Positions 7,967-17,575 of a stretch of 64,000 bases of DNA are shown piece after piece. The notes under the pieces are model-generated. The model ran no database searches, was not told where the DNA came from, and was given only the letters and a program-made list of their open reading frames with translations. The position numbers were made by a program, and so were the translations under genes. Within the stretch, counting starts at the first letter, position 1. Each line of letters begins with the position of its first letter. The DNA is taken from contig CAJQSW010000009.1 of assembly GCA_905616455.1 (NCBI GenBank), forward strand, positions 1 through 64,000. Direction: 5' to 3'. The DNA comes from an uncultured Candidatus Pelagibacter sp. (GTDB lineage Bacteria; Pseudomonadota; Alphaproteobacteria; Pelagibacterales; Pelagibacteraceae).

Positions 7967-10593
7967 TATAAACTTTCTATTGTTACAGATATCTTTTTAA
8001 TATCATTTTCTAAATTATTATAATTATTTTTTTCCTGATCAACAATATCTTTTGGTGCTCTATCAACAAAGCCTTTATTAGCTAATCTTTTTGATATTTT
8101 ATCCATTTCTTGTTGGTATTTATTTTGTCTATTTATTAAATTTTCTTTAATTAACTTTAAATCAACATCTTCAGCAAAATATACTTTAAATAAGTCACCA
8201 GACACCATCAGTGTAGGGGCAGGTTTGTCTAGATCTTTATGAAATAAATTATTAATTCTTCCTAATCTTTTTAGAATAATTTCGTTTTCAGCAAAAAAAG
8301 TTTTTTCATTTTTGTCGATACCTTCAATTGAAACATCTATAAAAGAGCCTGGACTTACATTTAATTCATTTTTAAATCCTCTTAACTCAGAAATAATACT
8401 AATAATTTTTTCAACTTGGTCTGTACTTGCGTCCTTCTCTGACTTACCTGTTGGCCAATTTGCTAACATTAAAAATTTTTTACCAGAGTTGTCAAATTTA
8501 TTTTTTAACCAGATTTCTTCTGTAATGAATGGTATGAATGGATGTAGCAATATTAGTATTTGTTTAAATATATAGGCTGACACTTCTCTTACTTCTACTT
8601 TAGCTTTTTCATCTTCTGAAAATAGTATTGTTTTGGACAATTCTAGGTACAAGTCACAATATGAATGCCAAGCAAATTGATATGCATTTTTAGCTGCCTC
8701 ATCGAACCGGTATTCTTTCAAATTTTTTTCAATTTTGTCTTTAGCTAATAGTAATTCTGAATAAATCCATTTATTAATATTAATTGTTAATTTTGGAGTG
8801 TTATCAATCTTACTAAAATCACAATTATTGGTTATTAAGAAATTATTAGCGTTCCATAATTTATTTAAAAAATTTCTATAACCTTTAACCCTATCTTCTG
8901 ATAGTTTTACATCCGTTCCAGGTGAGGCCATTGAAAGTAAGGTAAACCTCAAAGCATCTGCACTAAATTTTTCAATTAAATCTAGGGGATTAATTACGTT
9001 ACCTTTTGACTTTGACATTTTTTGACCCTTCTCATCTTTAACAAGAGCATGAACATAAACATCTTTAAAGGGTTCTTTGTCTAAGAATTCCATTCCAAAC
9101 ATAATCATTCTAGCAACCCAGAAAAATATAATGTCAAAACCCGTTACAAGAACGGATGTCGGGTAAAATTTTTCAACATAATCTTTATTGTCAGGCCAGC
9201 CTAATGTTGCAAAAGGCCATAAACCAGATGAAAACCATGTATCCAACACATCGGGATCACGTACTAATTCTACATCTTTATTATAATGTTTATTTGCTGC
9301 AATTTTTGCTTCCTTTTCATTAACAGCAACAAATATTACTTTATCTGGACCATACCAAGCAGGTATTTGATGACCCCACCACAATTGTCTTGAAATACAC
9401 CAGGGCTCAATATTATTCATCCATTGAAAATAAGTTTTTGACCAATTTTCTGGAAAAAAATTAGTTTTTTTTGAATTAACAACTTCTTTAGCTTTGGTGG
9501 ATAGTTTTTTTGCATCAACAAACCACTGCTCAGTTAAAAAAGGTTCAATTACAGAGTTTGATCTGTCTCCATATGGAACTTTATTCTTAATATTTACTTC
9601 TTTTACAAAAAATTCATTTACCTTAAGTTCTTTTAATATTTTCTTTCTGGCTTCAAAACGATCAAGACCAATATAATCTTTTGGTGCATTTTGATTTACT
9701 TTACCAGCTTCTGTAAAAATATTTATTATTTCAAGGTTGTTTCTTTGACCTACATCGTAATCATTAAAGTCGTGAGCTGGTGTTATCTTTAAAGCTCCAG
9801 TACCCTGCTCTGGGTCAGCATAATTATCTTCTATAATCTTAATTTTTCTACCAACAATTGGAACTGTAACATTTCTACCTACAAAATTTTTAAAACGTTC
9901 ATCATTAGGATTTACAGCTATGGCTGTGTCCCCAAACATTGTTTCAGGTCTTGTTGTTGCAATTGTTATAAACTCATCAGTGTCGTCAACTGGGTATTTT
10001 ATATAATACATTAAAGAATTAACTTCTCTCTGATCTACCTCTAGATCGGAAATAGCTGTTTTTAAAACTGTATCCCAATTAACTAGTTTTTTATCTTTAT
10101 AAATAATTTTTTTTTTATGAAGTTCAACAAAAACTTTTACTACAGATTTAGAAAGATTTTGATCCATCGTGAAGGCATTTCTAGACCAATCGCACGAACA
10201 ACCAAGTTTTTTAAGTTGATTGATTATAATGTCACCATATTGCTCCTTCCATTCCCAAACTTTTTCAATAAACTTTTCTCTACCAATTTCATTTTTATCA
10301 ATTCCATCTGCAATTAATTTTTTTTCTACTAAAGCCTGTGTGGCAATCCCTGCATGATCTGTTCCTGGTTGCCATAGTGTTTCATAGTTATTCATACGGT
10401 GATATCTCACTAACAGATCTTGAATTGAATTATTTAGAGCATGCCCCATATGCAAGCTTCCTGTAACATTTGGTGGTGGTATAACTACTGAAAATTTTTT
10501 TTTATTTGTTGTGGGTTTAAATAGATTATTTTTTTCCCAATAAGAGTAAATCTTATCTTCCACATCAGAATGTATGTATTTATCATTGCTCAT
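7966..10593 (-). CDS. valS: Valyl-tRNA synthetase
   Basis: This 875-residue class I synthetase charges tRNA-Val. It shows the HIGH-type motif [10 protein letters not shown] near residue 45, the tryptophan-rich [13 protein letters not shown] block, the editing domain with [12 protein letters not shown], the KMSKSKGN motif in [17 protein letters not shown], and a C-terminal coiled coil rich in Lys, Glu and Asn. The ATG at 10591-10593 follows a 129-base gap shared with the divergent tRNA-Cys. No T-box or other riboswitch was recognised in that gap. Confidence 0.98.
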   Translation of the reverse strand: MSNDKYIHSDVEDKIYSYWEKNNLFKPTTNKKKFSVVIPPPNVTGSLHMGHALNNSIQDLLVRYHRMNNYETLWQPGTDHAGIATQALVEKKLIADGIDKNEIGREKFIEKVWEWKEQYGDIIINQLKKLGCSCDWSRNAFTMDQNLSKSVVKVFVELHKKKIIYKDKKLVNWDTVLKTAISDLEVDQREVNSLMYYIKYPVDDTDEFITIATTRPETMFGDTAIAVNPNDERFKNFVGRNVTVPIVGRKIKIIEDNYADPEQGTGALKITPAHDFNDYDVGQRNNLEIINIFTEAGKVNQNAPKDYIGLDRFEARKKILKELKVNEFFVKEVNIKNKVPYGDRSNSVIEPFLTEQWFVDAKKLSTKAKEVVNSKKTNFFPENWSKTYFQWMNNIEPWCISRQLWWGHQIPAWYGPDKVIFVAVNEKEAKIAANKHYNKDVELVRDPDVLDTWFSSGLWPFATLGWPDNKDYVEKFYPTSVLVTGFDIIFFWVARMIMFGMEFLDKEPFKDVYVHALVKDEKGQKMSKSKGNVINPLDLIEKFSADALRFTLLSMASPGTDVKLSEDRVKGYRNFLNKLWNANNFLITNNCDFSKIDNTPKLTININKWIYSELLLAKDKIEKNLKEYRFDEAAKNAYQFAWHSYCDLYLELSKTILFSEDEKAKVEVREVSAYIFKQILILLHPFIPFITEEIWLKNKFDNSGKKFLMLANWPTGKSEKDASTDQVEKIISIISELRGFKNELNVSPGSFIDVSIEGIDKNEKTFFAENEIILKRLGRINNLFHKDLDKPAPTLMVSGDLFKVYFAEDVDLKLIKENLINRQNKYQQEMDKISKRLANKGFVDRAPKDIVDQEKNNYNNLENDIKKISVTIESL

Positions 10594-10655
10594 AAGGTAT
10601 TCATAAGTTTATAATTTAAAAATAACAATTAACAATAATCAATTTGTTAACTTAT

Positions 10656-10684
10656 TTGGTAGACTAATTTTTAATATTTTATAT
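10656..10684 (+). promoter_or_regulatory. Possible promoter for the tRNA-Cys/tRNA-Asn pair
   Basis: A -35-like TTGGTA (10656-10661) and a -10-like TTATAT (10679-10684) are 17 bases apart, placing initiation about 30 bases before the tRNA-Cys. The match is partial and AT-rich background makes such hits common. Confidence 0.3.
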
Positions 10685-10722
10685 ATAAAAGCTTATCTAT
10701 TTGCTTTATTGTAAGATGTAAG

Positions 10723-10796
10723 GGCAACGTGGCGGAATGGTTACGCAGAGGATTGCAAATCCTTGTATCCCAGTTCGATTCTGGGCGTTGCCTCCA
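10723..10796 (+). tRNA. tRNA-Cys (GCA)
   Basis: A full cloverleaf can be drawn: acceptor GGCAACG/CGTTGCC, anticodon stem GAGGA/TCCTT with loop TTGCAAA (anticodon GCA), T-arm CCCAG/CTGGG with TTCGATT loop, discriminator T and encoded CCA. The D-arm is short (GCG/CGC). It is 51 bases before tRNA-Asn on the same strand, so the two may be co-transcribed. Confidence 0.96.
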
Positions 10797-10846
10797 AAAA
10801 AAATCTTGTTTTACTCTAAAAAAAAAGTAAGTTGTGTTTTTGATAT

Positions 10847-10922
10847 TCCTCGGTAGCTCAGTTGGTAGAGCAGTTGACTGTTAATCAATTGGTCGTAGGT
10901 TCGAGTCCTACCCGAGGAGCCA
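10847..10922 (+). tRNA. tRNA-Asn (GTT)
   Basis: Acceptor TCCTCGG/CCGAGGA, D-arm GCTC/GAGC, anticodon stem GTTGA/TCAAT with loop CTGTTAA (anticodon GTT), T-arm GTAGG/CCTAC with TTCGAGT loop, discriminator G and encoded CCA. All stems pair, with one G-T wobble at the base of the anticodon stem. Confidence 0.97.
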
Positions 10923-11066
10923 AAATATTCCATTCTTAATATTAAATAATTTAATTTTATTATTTTACAAAATAACTTAGATAGAATTACCTTAAGCAAA
11001 CTTACTTAGAGAAAAATTTTTATGAAGTTGCTATCAAAAATTATCTAAAAATCTTAAAATTTTAAA

Positions 11067-11438
11067 TTAACCTACTTTTGAAATTCCAATTGTTGATATA
11101 TCTAAGGATTTACTAAACTTCAATTTTTGGTCATTATTAAGTTCTGAATAAAGTTTGACTAAAAAATTATAGTTAACATTAATGTGACCTTCTTGAGTTC
11201 TTTCACGGTTAATTAGATATTCTGAAAAATCTTCAAAAAAATAATTAACTTGAACTTTTAGATAATTTGCTAGCTGAAGTAACCTTATAGAGCTAACTCC
11301 GTTAGTTCCTTTTTCATATTTTTGAATTTGTTGAAATGTAACGTTAATTGCTTTTGCTACTTTTGTTTGTGTAAGACCAAGAGCTAATCTTCTGATCTTC
11401 AATTTATTTCCTAAGTGTTTATTAAAATTATCCTCCAT
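11067..11438 (-). CDS. XRE-family helix-turn-helix regulator
   Basis: This 123-residue protein has an N-terminal Cro/C1 type HTH (about 12-68): LKIRRLALGLTQTKVAKAIN, then VTFQQIQKYEKGTNGVSSIR and LLQLANYLKVQ. The C-terminal half is not recognised. I chose the ATG at 11436-11438, which has a GAGGGG-like ribosome-binding site just upstream; an in-frame ATG at 11501 would add 21 hydrophobic residues with no support. It follows aapP on the same strand, 173 bases away, with its own candidate promoter. Target genes are unknown. Confidence 0.85.
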   Translation of the reverse strand: MEDNFNKHLGNKLKIRRLALGLTQTKVAKAINVTFQQIQKYEKGTNGVSSIRLLQLANYLKVQVNYFFEDFSEYLINRERTQEGHINVNYNFLVKLYSELNNDQKLKFSKSLDISTIGISKVG

Positions 11439-11537
11439 TAAGACCCCTCTTAAAAGTTTTGTTAAAAAAAATATTAAACTAATTTTTTTACTAAATCGCA
11501 ATAAAAAAATTACTTATTTTTAATGAAATAGGTGAGT

Positions 11538-11554
11538 TGTCAAAATACTGTCAA
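11538..11554 (-). promoter_or_regulatory. Two tandem -35 hexamers before the XRE gene
   Basis: On the minus strand, two exact TTGACA hexamers (11549-11554 and 11538-11543) lie 11 bases apart, about 100 bases upstream of the XRE start. Possible -10 elements downstream (CTATTT or AAAAAT) are weak. This supports independent transcription of the regulator, perhaps from two overlapping start sites. Confidence 0.45.
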
Positions 11555-11611
11555 GAACTTATCTTGTATCAAATGTTAATAAATTTGTTGCTAGGGACTA
11601 TAAAAAATAAC

Positions 11612-12346
11612 CTATAATATTTGACTTAAGAAAAGTTTTGTTCTTTCACTTTTAGGGTTTGCAAAAAAGTCTTGGGTTGTTGCTTTTTCTACGATCATAC
11701 CTTCGTCCATAAAAATCATTTGATCAGCAACTTCCTTAGCAAATCCCATCTCATGAGTAACAACAATCATTGTCATGCCTTGTTTTGCTAAATTAACCAT
11801 TACATCAAGCACTTCTTTAATCATTTCAGGATCTAATGCTGAGGTTGGTTCATCAAATAACATTATTTTAGGTTCCATACAAAGAGCTCTAGCAATAGCA
11901 ACCCTTTGTTGTTGGCCACCAGAAAGTTGTCCAGGAAATTTTTGAGCTTGGTCTAAAATTTGTACCCTTTCGAGGTGTTCTAAAGCTAATTTTTCTGCAT
12001 CTTTTTTAGACATTTTTTTTACCCAAATTGGAGCTAAAGTGCAGTTATCTAAAATTGACAAATGAGGAAATAAATTAAACTGTTGAAAAACCATTCCAAC
12101 TTCAGCTCTAACCTGTTCTATATTTTTTGTATCCTCTGAAATTTCTGTTCCATCCACTATAATGGTTCCCTTTTGATGCTCTTCTAACCTGTTGATACAT
12201 CTAATTAGTGTAGATTTTCCAGATCCTGACGGTCCACAGACAACAATTTTTTCCTTTGGTTTAACTTCAAGGTCTATATCTTTTAAAACCTGAAAATCAC
12301 CAAACCATTTATTAACTTTTTGTATTTGAATAATTGAGTCTGACAT
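11612..12346 (-). CDS. aapP: General L-amino-acid ABC transporter ATP-binding protein
   Basis: This 244-residue ATPase powers amino-acid import from the periplasm. It has Walker [19 protein letters not shown] (about 39-56), Q-loop [15 protein letters not shown], the signature [15 protein letters not shown], Walker [15 protein letters not shown] and the switch His in VTHEMGFA. It is the last gene of aapJ-Q-M-P and starts three bases after the aapM stop. Length is normal. The polar amino-acid subfamily is clear; substrate range is inferred from the operon. Confidence 0.96.
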   Translation of the reverse strand: MSDSIIQIQKVNKWFGDFQVLKDIDLEVKPKEKIVVCGPSGSGKSTLIRCINRLEEHQKGTIIVDGTEISEDTKNIEQVRAEVGMVFQQFNLFPHLSILDNCTLAPIWVKKMSKKDAEKLALEHLERVQILDQAQKFPGQLSGGQQQRVAIARALCMEPKIMLFDEPTSALDPEMIKEVLDVMVNLAKQGMTMIVVTHEMGFAKEVADQMIFMDEGMIVEKATTQDFFANPKSERTKLFLSQIL

Positions 12347-12349
12347 AAT

Positions 12350-13630
12350 TTATCTATCTGTTTTGTATTTTAATTCTAATTTTTGACTATATTTACTCAT
12401 ACTGTAACAAATAATCCAGAATATTATTCCAGCAAAGACATATCCTTCCATTGAAAAACCTAGCCATTTTGGATTAGTTTTTGCTAAGTTTAACATTCCA
12501 ACCAACTCTAAAAGGCCTACTACGAATATTAAAGGTGTATCTTTTATAAGAGCCAAGAATGTATTAGCAATTCCTGGTATTACTAATTTTAAAGCTTGAG
12601 GAAGAATAACAAACACATGCATTCTCCAATACCCCATACCAAGAGATTTAGCAGCATCATATTGCCCCCTAGGTAAAGCCTGAAGTCCACCTCTTATAAC
12701 TTCCGCTGTATAAGCAGCCTCAAATAAAGTGATAGCAACAACAACTCTAATTAATTTATCAACATAGGTTCCATCAGGTAAAAACATAGGAAACATTACT
12801 GCAGACATAAATAGTACTGTAATTAAAGGTACGCCCCTCCAAAATTCTATAAAAGAAAGTGATGAATATTTAACAATAGGTAAATTAGATCTTCTTCCAA
12901 GAGCCAACATCATACCCAAAGGGAAACAAAAAATTAGAGAAAAGAAAGATACCATAAAAGTTAAGGATAAACCTCCCCAAGCACCTGTTTCTACCCACAC
13001 TAATCCAAATGAACCCCCGGATACTATATAGTAGATTAAGATAAATGAAATAATAGGTAAAATAAGAACATAATATAAAGATAGATAATTCCTAAGTCTT
13101 GTTGGAGCAAAAAAACCAGCTGCCATAAACACAAGGACAGCAATAAATGTTAAATTAACTCTCCATTGTTCTGCATTAGGGTACATTCCATACATAAATC
13201 TATTAAACCAAACTTTGATATAAACCCAACAAGCCCCACCACCAGTACAAGCTTCTTTGCTATCACCAGCAAAATTGGCATCTAGAATAAGCCAATTTAA
13301 TAATGGAGGTAATCCAAAAATTATAAGTAAAATTATAGATACACTTAATGCAGCATTGAAATTAGTTGTGTTAATATTTTTATTGAGACTATCTAAAATC
13401 TTTATACCTGAAAATTCTATTCTAATTAAATGAAGCCCAATAACTCCAAAAATTAATGGTGTGAAAAAATTAATAATTCTAGGTAAAAAAGAAGTAATAT
13501 TTGTATTAAAATAGTTATTTAAATAAAAATCAATAATTCCAACTGAAAAAAATAAGACACCTAAGATTAAAGAAATATTTCTATTTTTGTGATGATTAAA
13601 TTTTAATATATTAAATTTGTTTATGCTCAT
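12350..13630 (-). CDS. aapM: General L-amino-acid ABC transporter permease AapM
   Basis: This 426-residue inner-membrane permease has about eight to ten helices. The C-terminal half holds the transporter EAA loop region EVIRGGLQALPRGQYDAAKS and LPQALKLVIPGIANTF, which contacts the ATPase. The long N-terminal extension with extra helices, including a segment with CTGGGACWVY before it, is typical of AapM/YhdY. It overlaps the aapQ stop by one base. The partner permease is AapQ. Confidence 0.94.
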   Translation of the reverse strand: MSINKFNILKFNHHKNRNISLILGVLFFSVGIIDFYLNNYFNTNITSFLPRIINFFTPLIFGVIGLHLIRIEFSGIKILDSLNKNINTTNFNAALSVSIILLIIFGLPPLLNWLILDANFAGDSKEACTGGGACWVYIKVWFNRFMYGMYPNAEQWRVNLTFIAVLVFMAAGFFAPTRLRNYLSLYYVLILPIISFILIYYIVSGGSFGLVWVETGAWGGLSLTFMVSFFSLIFCFPLGMMLALGRRSNLPIVKYSSLSFIEFWRGVPLITVLFMSAVMFPMFLPDGTYVDKLIRVVVAITLFEAAYTAEVIRGGLQALPRGQYDAAKSLGMGYWRMHVFVILPQALKLVIPGIANTFLALIKDTPLIFVVGLLELVGMLNLAKTNPKWLGFSMEGYVFAGIIFWIICYSMSKYSQKLELKYKTDR

Positions 13631-14775
13631 TATTTTTCCTGTATCGCTATTCTTTTATTGTACCAGTTCATTAATAATGAAATACCCAAACTAATAGTCA
13701 AATAAGTTGCCATAGTAATTCCTACAATTTCTATAGCTCTACCTGTTTGCATCATTGCAGTGCCAGCAAAAACTAGAACTAAATCAGGATACGCAATAGC
13801 TGCAGCTAGAGATGAGTTTTTAGTTAAGTTTAGATATTGATTAGTTGTTGGTGGAATAATAATTCTTAATGCTTGAGGCATGATTACTAATTTTAAAACC
13901 TGATTTGGAGTAAGACCGATTGAGGCTGCTGCCTCTTTTTGACCTTTACCAATCCCCTGGATACCAGCTCTAACATTTTCAGCAATAAATGTTGCTGTGT
14001 AAAGTGTAAGAGCAAGAGTAAGAGCAATTAATTCAGGTGGTATTTTTAAACCACCGTCAAAAGTATATGATGATTGAGACATCTGTCTAATTACAGGATA
14101 ACTCCAAGATAAATCTACACCACCAATCAAAAAAGTTAGTAATGGCAAACATATAAAAATTGCTAGAGATATGAAAAATACAGGCAATCGTTTACCCTCT
14201 TGCTCTTGTTTCTTTTTTGCATATCTTGTGAAGAAAAAAATTATAATCATTGCAATAATTATAGTTGTAAAAAAAACATCAAAGTTTGTCCAAATTGGAG
14301 CTGGTGCATAAAGACCTTTAATTGTCATAAAAGATGAGTTTAATAACATAGGAGCGTCTTCAAGCATTGGTAAGGCTCTTAAAGCAGCAAAGTACCAAAA
14401 GAAAATTTGTAATAATAAAGGAATATTTCTAAAAAACTCTATGTAGAAAGATGCAGTTTTTCTGATTAAATAATTTGGAGATAAGCGCGCAATACCAACA
14501 ACAGCACCTAATAATGTAGCTAAAATAATTCCTATAAAGGCAACAAGAAGTGTATTGAGTAGTCCAACAAGGTAAGCTCTAGCGTATGTATGAGAGCCAT
14601 CATAATCTATTAAAGAAAACTGTATGTCAAAAGAGGCTTGAGTATTTAAAAAACCAAAACCAAATTCCAAACCTCTTGCACCCATATTCTCTTGAGCGTT
14701 CATGGTAAAGAAGCCAAACACTAATACTATAAAAACTAGTGTTAATACTTGAGGTAGAATTTTTTTTAATTTCAT
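13630..14775 (-). CDS. aapQ: General L-amino-acid ABC transporter permease AapQ
   Basis: This 381-residue inner-membrane permease pairs with AapM. It shows the EAA loop in ENVRAGIQGIGKGQKEAAAS, MPQALRIIIPPTTNQYLNLTKNSSLA and a terminal helix ending near YNKRIAIQEK. An inserted central region (about 150-240) is characteristic of AapQ/YhdX rather than of simpler HisQM permeases. The gene starts 65 bases after aapJ, and a strong hairpin sits in that gap. Confidence 0.94.
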   Translation of the reverse strand: MKLKKILPQVLTLVFIVLVFGFFTMNAQENMGARGLEFGFGFLNTQASFDIQFSLIDYDGSHTYARAYLVGLLNTLLVAFIGIILATLLGAVVGIARLSPNYLIRKTASFYIEFFRNIPLLLQIFFWYFAALRALPMLEDAPMLLNSSFMTIKGLYAPAPIWTNFDVFFTTIIIAMIIIFFFTRYAKKKQEQEGKRLPVFFISLAIFICLPLLTFLIGGVDLSWSYPVIRQMSQSSYTFDGGLKIPPELIALTLALTLYTATFIAENVRAGIQGIGKGQKEAAASIGLTPNQVLKLVIMPQALRIIIPPTTNQYLNLTKNSSLAAAIAYPDLVLVFAGTAMMQTGRAIEIVGITMATYLTISLGISLLMNWYNKRIAIQEK

Positions 14776-14791
14776 TTGTGAAGTATTATAA

Positions 14792-14821
14792 AAAAAGGGC
14801 TAGATTAATCTAGCCCTTTTT
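14792..14821 (-). terminator. Hairpin between aapJ and aapQ
   Basis: A perfect 30-bp palindrome, symmetric about 14806/14807, has an A5 left end, a GGGCTAG core, and CTAGCCC then T5 at the right end. Because both flanks suit either strand, on the aapJ strand it forms a G+C-containing stem followed by U residues 20 bases after the aapJ stop. It fits partial termination or mRNA 3'-end protection that lets the binding protein be made in excess over the membrane subunits. Confidence 0.8.
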
Positions 14822-14840
14822 AAATTATTTTAGATAATAA

Positions 14841-15881
14841 TTATCTAGCTGGTGGAGTGTATAATAATCCGCCTTTAGTCCAAATATTATTTGGACCTCT
14901 GTCAGGTAAAATACCAGTGTCAGCTATATTTCTCTTATAACTTTCACCATAATTTCCAACTTGCTTGATGATTCTTAAGCTCCAGTCTTGATCTAGGCCT
15001 AAATACGAACCTAATTCACCTTCAGTACCAACTAATCTTTTAATTGCTGGGTTTTCTGAAACTTTCATAGCATCAGCATTTGAAGAAGAAATACCGTACT
15101 CTTCAGCTTCAATCATTACGTTTAGAGACCATCTCACGATGTCTTCCCAAACTGCATCACCTTGACGTACAACAGGTCCTAGAGGCTCTTTAGATATAGT
15201 CTCTGGTAACACTAAATGGTCATCAGGGTTTGTCATTTTTGTTCTCTGTGCTGCTAGACCAGATTTATCAGTTGTGTATGTATCACATCTGCCTGAGTCA
15301 TAAGCCGCAACAACTTCATCAGCTTTTTCAAAAGCAACAGGTTCATAAGAAATTCCTTTTGAATTAAAGAAGTCTCTCATGTTTAGCTCTGTTGTAGTTC
15401 CGATGTTAGTACAAGCTGAAATTCCATTTTTGAATTGGCTTGTAGAAGTAATTCCAGAGTCTTTTCTTACCATGAAACCTTGACCGTCGTAGAAGTTTAC
15501 TCCAACGAAAGTTACACCAAGATCCGCATCTCTTGAAAGTGTCCAAGTTGTGTTTCTTGATAAGATATCAATCTCACCAGAAGTTAGAGCTGTAAATCTC
15601 TCTTTAGCACTTAGTGGAGTGAACTTAACTTTGTTCGCATCACCTAATACTGCAGCAGCAACTGCTCTACATACATCAACGTCAACACCAGTCCAATTTC
15701 CAGCTGCGTCAGCATTTGAAAATCCTGGTAAACCTTGAGATACACCACATCTTACAAAACCTTTTTTCATAGTGTTTTTAAGAGTTTTAGACTTCTTAGC
15801 AGCCATCGTTTCTGTTGTAAAAGCGAACAGAATTGCAACCATAGCGACTAGAGAAGTTAATTGTTTTACGTATTTAAACAT
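14841..15881 (-). CDS. aapJ: General L-amino-acid ABC transporter substrate-binding protein
   Basis: This 346-residue periplasmic protein captures amino acids for the AapQMP complex. A signal peptide is clear: hydrophobic LTSLVAMVAILFAF then an AMA cleavage site before KKSKTLKN (about residue 28). The mature protein has GFVRCGVSQGLPGFSN, VDVDVCRAVAAAVLGD and RFTALTSGEIDILSRN, typical of family 3 solute-binding proteins. The ATG at 15879-15881 has AGAGGA upstream. In SAR11 this protein is usually among the abundant periplasmic proteins. Confidence 0.96.
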   Translation of the reverse strand: MFKYVKQLTSLVAMVAILFAFTTETMAAKKSKTLKNTMKKGFVRCGVSQGLPGFSNADAAGNWTGVDVDVCRAVAAAVLGDANKVKFTPLSAKERFTALTSGEIDILSRNTTWTLSRDADLGVTFVGVNFYDGQGFMVRKDSGITSTSQFKNGISACTNIGTTTELNMRDFFNSKGISYEPVAFEKADEVVAAYDSGRCDTYTTDKSGLAAQRTKMTNPDDHLVLPETISKEPLGPVVRQGDAVWEDIVRWSLNVMIEAEEYGISSSNADAMKVSENPAIKRLVGTEGELGSYLGLDQDWSLRIIKQVGNYGESYKRNIADTGILPDRGPNNIWTKGGLLYTPPAR

Positions 15882-15904
15882 ATTTTATTCCTCTGTTTTA
15901 TTAT

Positions 15905-15939
15905 TTATTTGTTAACAAATAATTCAAATAAATTTGAAT
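15905..15939. promoter_or_regulatory. Two back-to-back dyads in the aapJ leader
   Basis: The 18-bp perfect palindrome TTATTTGTTAACAAATAA (15905-15922) is followed at once by ATTCAAAT/ATTTGAAT (15922-15939) with a two-base centre. They lie 24 to 58 bases before aapJ, downstream of the predicted start of transcription. They could be operators or 5' UTR hairpins. Confidence 0.5.
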
Positions 15940-15941
15940 CA

Positions 15942-15976
15942 CTTTGACTATCTATTAATATATTATTCCGTCAAAG
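15942..15976 (-). promoter_or_regulatory. Predicted aapJ promoter inside a CTTTGAC dyad
   Basis: On the minus strand a -35 TTGACG (15969-15974), 16-base spacer and -10 GATAGT (15947-15952) precede aapJ. The same stretch is bounded by a seven-base inverted repeat, CTTTGAC (15942-15948) and GTCAAAG (15970-15976), which could bind a regulator. The -10 match is only fair. Confidence 0.4.
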
Positions 15977-16050
15977 AAAAATTTAGTCCTATAAAAATAA
16001 CTCATACTAGATGTTGTGTTAATTAAAATAATATTAATATATCTTGTTAA

Positions 16051-16127
16051 TGGTGCACTCTGGTGGACTCGAACCACCGACCCTCGGTTTAGAAAACAGA
16101 TGCTCTATCCAGCTGAGCTAAGAGTGC
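16051..16127 (-). tRNA. tRNA-Arg (TCT)
   Basis: Acceptor GCACTCT/AGAGTGC, D-arm GCTC/GAGC, anticodon loop TTTCTAA (anticodon TCT), T-arm GGTGG/CCACC with TTCGAGT loop, discriminator A and encoded CCA. The anticodon stem TCTGT/ACCGA has a T-C mismatch at the third pair (29-41). It lies 34 bases after the trkH stop on the same strand and could be processed from the trk transcript. Confidence 0.95.
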
Positions 16128-16161
16128 GTTTAATAATATTAAATGTATTTATAGTACTAAT

Positions 16162-17571
16162 CTAATTTTTAAAAAGAAATTTTTTACAAATAATTAACAG
16201 TGTTAAAAGTTCTAACCTACCAATAATCATAAAGAAAATTAGATAATACTTGGTTAAAAAATGTAAATCATAAAAGGTAAGGTCATTAAGCCCATACATT
16301 GATGAATTGACTGTATTCATTAAAGTTAAGATAGACAATTTAAATGAATTTTCAAAATCAATACCACTAAAGGTCAATAAAAAAGTTAAAAACAATAAAG
16401 ATAAAATAAAAATTATAACTGATAAGAAGTATTTATAAATCTCATCTAGTTTAAAAGATTCTTTAGAAAATAAATGCTTATTAATATAAACATTTTTTGG
16501 TTTGCTGTATGACAATATTTCATTAATAGAATATTTAAATAAAGAATAAATTTTTAAAAATCTAAGACCTGAACTTGTAGAAAAAAAGGATCCACCAATC
16601 ATAACTAATATTAAAAAGATAAAAGATAAATTTGCCGAGTCATTATTGAGGGAAAAACCTATGTTCGAAACACTACTTGTAAGAGATAGGAATAATTCAC
16701 TAAAATTATTATCAAAATTAAAAAAAATAAAAAAAATAAGCAGTAGAGTTAAGAAATAAAATAATAAATGAACATCTTCATTAAAGAAATTTAAATTATG
16801 ATTTTTTGTAAAAATTAAATTATAAATGAGAAATATACTAAAAAAAGACAACAACATAAGCAATGACATTATTATAATCTGTGAATTATTTATTAAGATA
16901 TTAGATAAATTATTTGAAGGTAGAAAGCCACCAGATGAAATAATGGTCATTGCAAGATTTAAAGAATTAAACATTCTAATTTCAAAAATATTTAAAATTA
17001 CAAAAATTCCTAGTGTTATTAATGAATATAATAAAAAAATTTTTAAAGATTGTTTTAAAGTTTCTGCTTTATTGAAAGAAATAAAATTTGTTAAAGATTT
17101 TTTAAAACTATAATCAAAAATATCTATTAAAAGTATAATTGAAAATAAAAAATAAAGACCACCAACCCACTGAGATGCAGATCTCCATAAGATTAAACTT
17201 TGATCAATATGATTAATATTATTAAAGATAGTAAAGCCTGTAGATGTAAAACCAGATATGGCTTCAAAATAAGAATTAACAAAAGTTAAATTATAAATGC
17301 TAAAATAAAAGGGTATCGCAATAATTATGGGTAATAAAAAATAACCAAGCAGTATAGTAAGTATTTTTTCATAAATTGTTGTTTTCTTTTCATCATTATT
17401 TTTAGATATATAAAATATTAAAGTTAACAATACGGATGCTAAAAAGGTATAAACATAAGTATTTAAATTAAGGTATAAATTTAAATAATATGAATAAATG
17501 ATATTGAAAAATGCTAAAATTGAAATTATTCCACAAAAAACACTTAAATAAATGAATTTAATATAGTTCAT
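16162..17571 (-). CDS. trkH: Potassium uptake protein TrkH
   Basis: This 469-residue membrane protein forms the K+ pathway of the Trk system. Around ten or more hydrophobic helices are visible. Four pore-loop regions with glycines can be seen: SGFTSTGFTIF, ISSGGFLPSNN, SSVSNIGFSLNN and MNTVNSSMYGLND. The sequence is divergent and rich in Phe, Ile, Asn. It starts four bases after the trkA stop, matching the ntrY-ntrX-trkA-trkH order common in alphaproteobacteria. Confidence 0.9.
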   Translation of the reverse strand: MNYIKFIYLSVFCGIISILAFFNIIYSYYLNLYLNLNTYVYTFLASVLLTLIFYISKNNDEKKTTIYEKILTILLGYFLLPIIIAIPFYFSIYNLTFVNSYFEAISGFTSTGFTIFNNINHIDQSLILWRSASQWVGGLYFLFSIILLIDIFDYSFKKSLTNFISFNKAETLKQSLKIFLLYSLITLGIFVILNIFEIRMFNSLNLAMTIISSGGFLPSNNLSNILINNSQIIIMSLLMLLSFFSIFLIYNLIFTKNHNLNFFNEDVHLLFYFLTLLLIFFIFFNFDNNFSELFLSLTSSVSNIGFSLNNDSANLSFIFLILVMIGGSFFSTSSGLRFLKIYSLFKYSINEILSYSKPKNVYINKHLFSKESFKLDEIYKYFLSVIIFILSLLFLTFLLTFSGIDFENSFKLSILTLMNTVNSSMYGLNDLTFYDLHFLTKYYLIFFMIIGRLELLTLLIICKKFLFKN

Positions 17572-17575
17572 TTAA

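Noticed and set aside
10594..10722. Search for a T-box or branched-chain attenuator before valS.
   Set aside because: The gap is AT-rich with no stable stem or T-box sequence; only a possible tRNA promoter on the other strand.
10811..10999. A 62-codon minus-strand frame across the tRNA-Asn region containing SSGRTRTYDQLINSQLL.
   Set aside because: It is the antisense translation of a tRNA gene; this peptide is a well-known artefact in annotations.
11439..11501. A 21-residue N-terminal extension of the XRE regulator.
   Set aside because: It has no ribosome-binding site, is hydrophobic and unlike the family; the ATG at 11438 has GAGGGG upstream.
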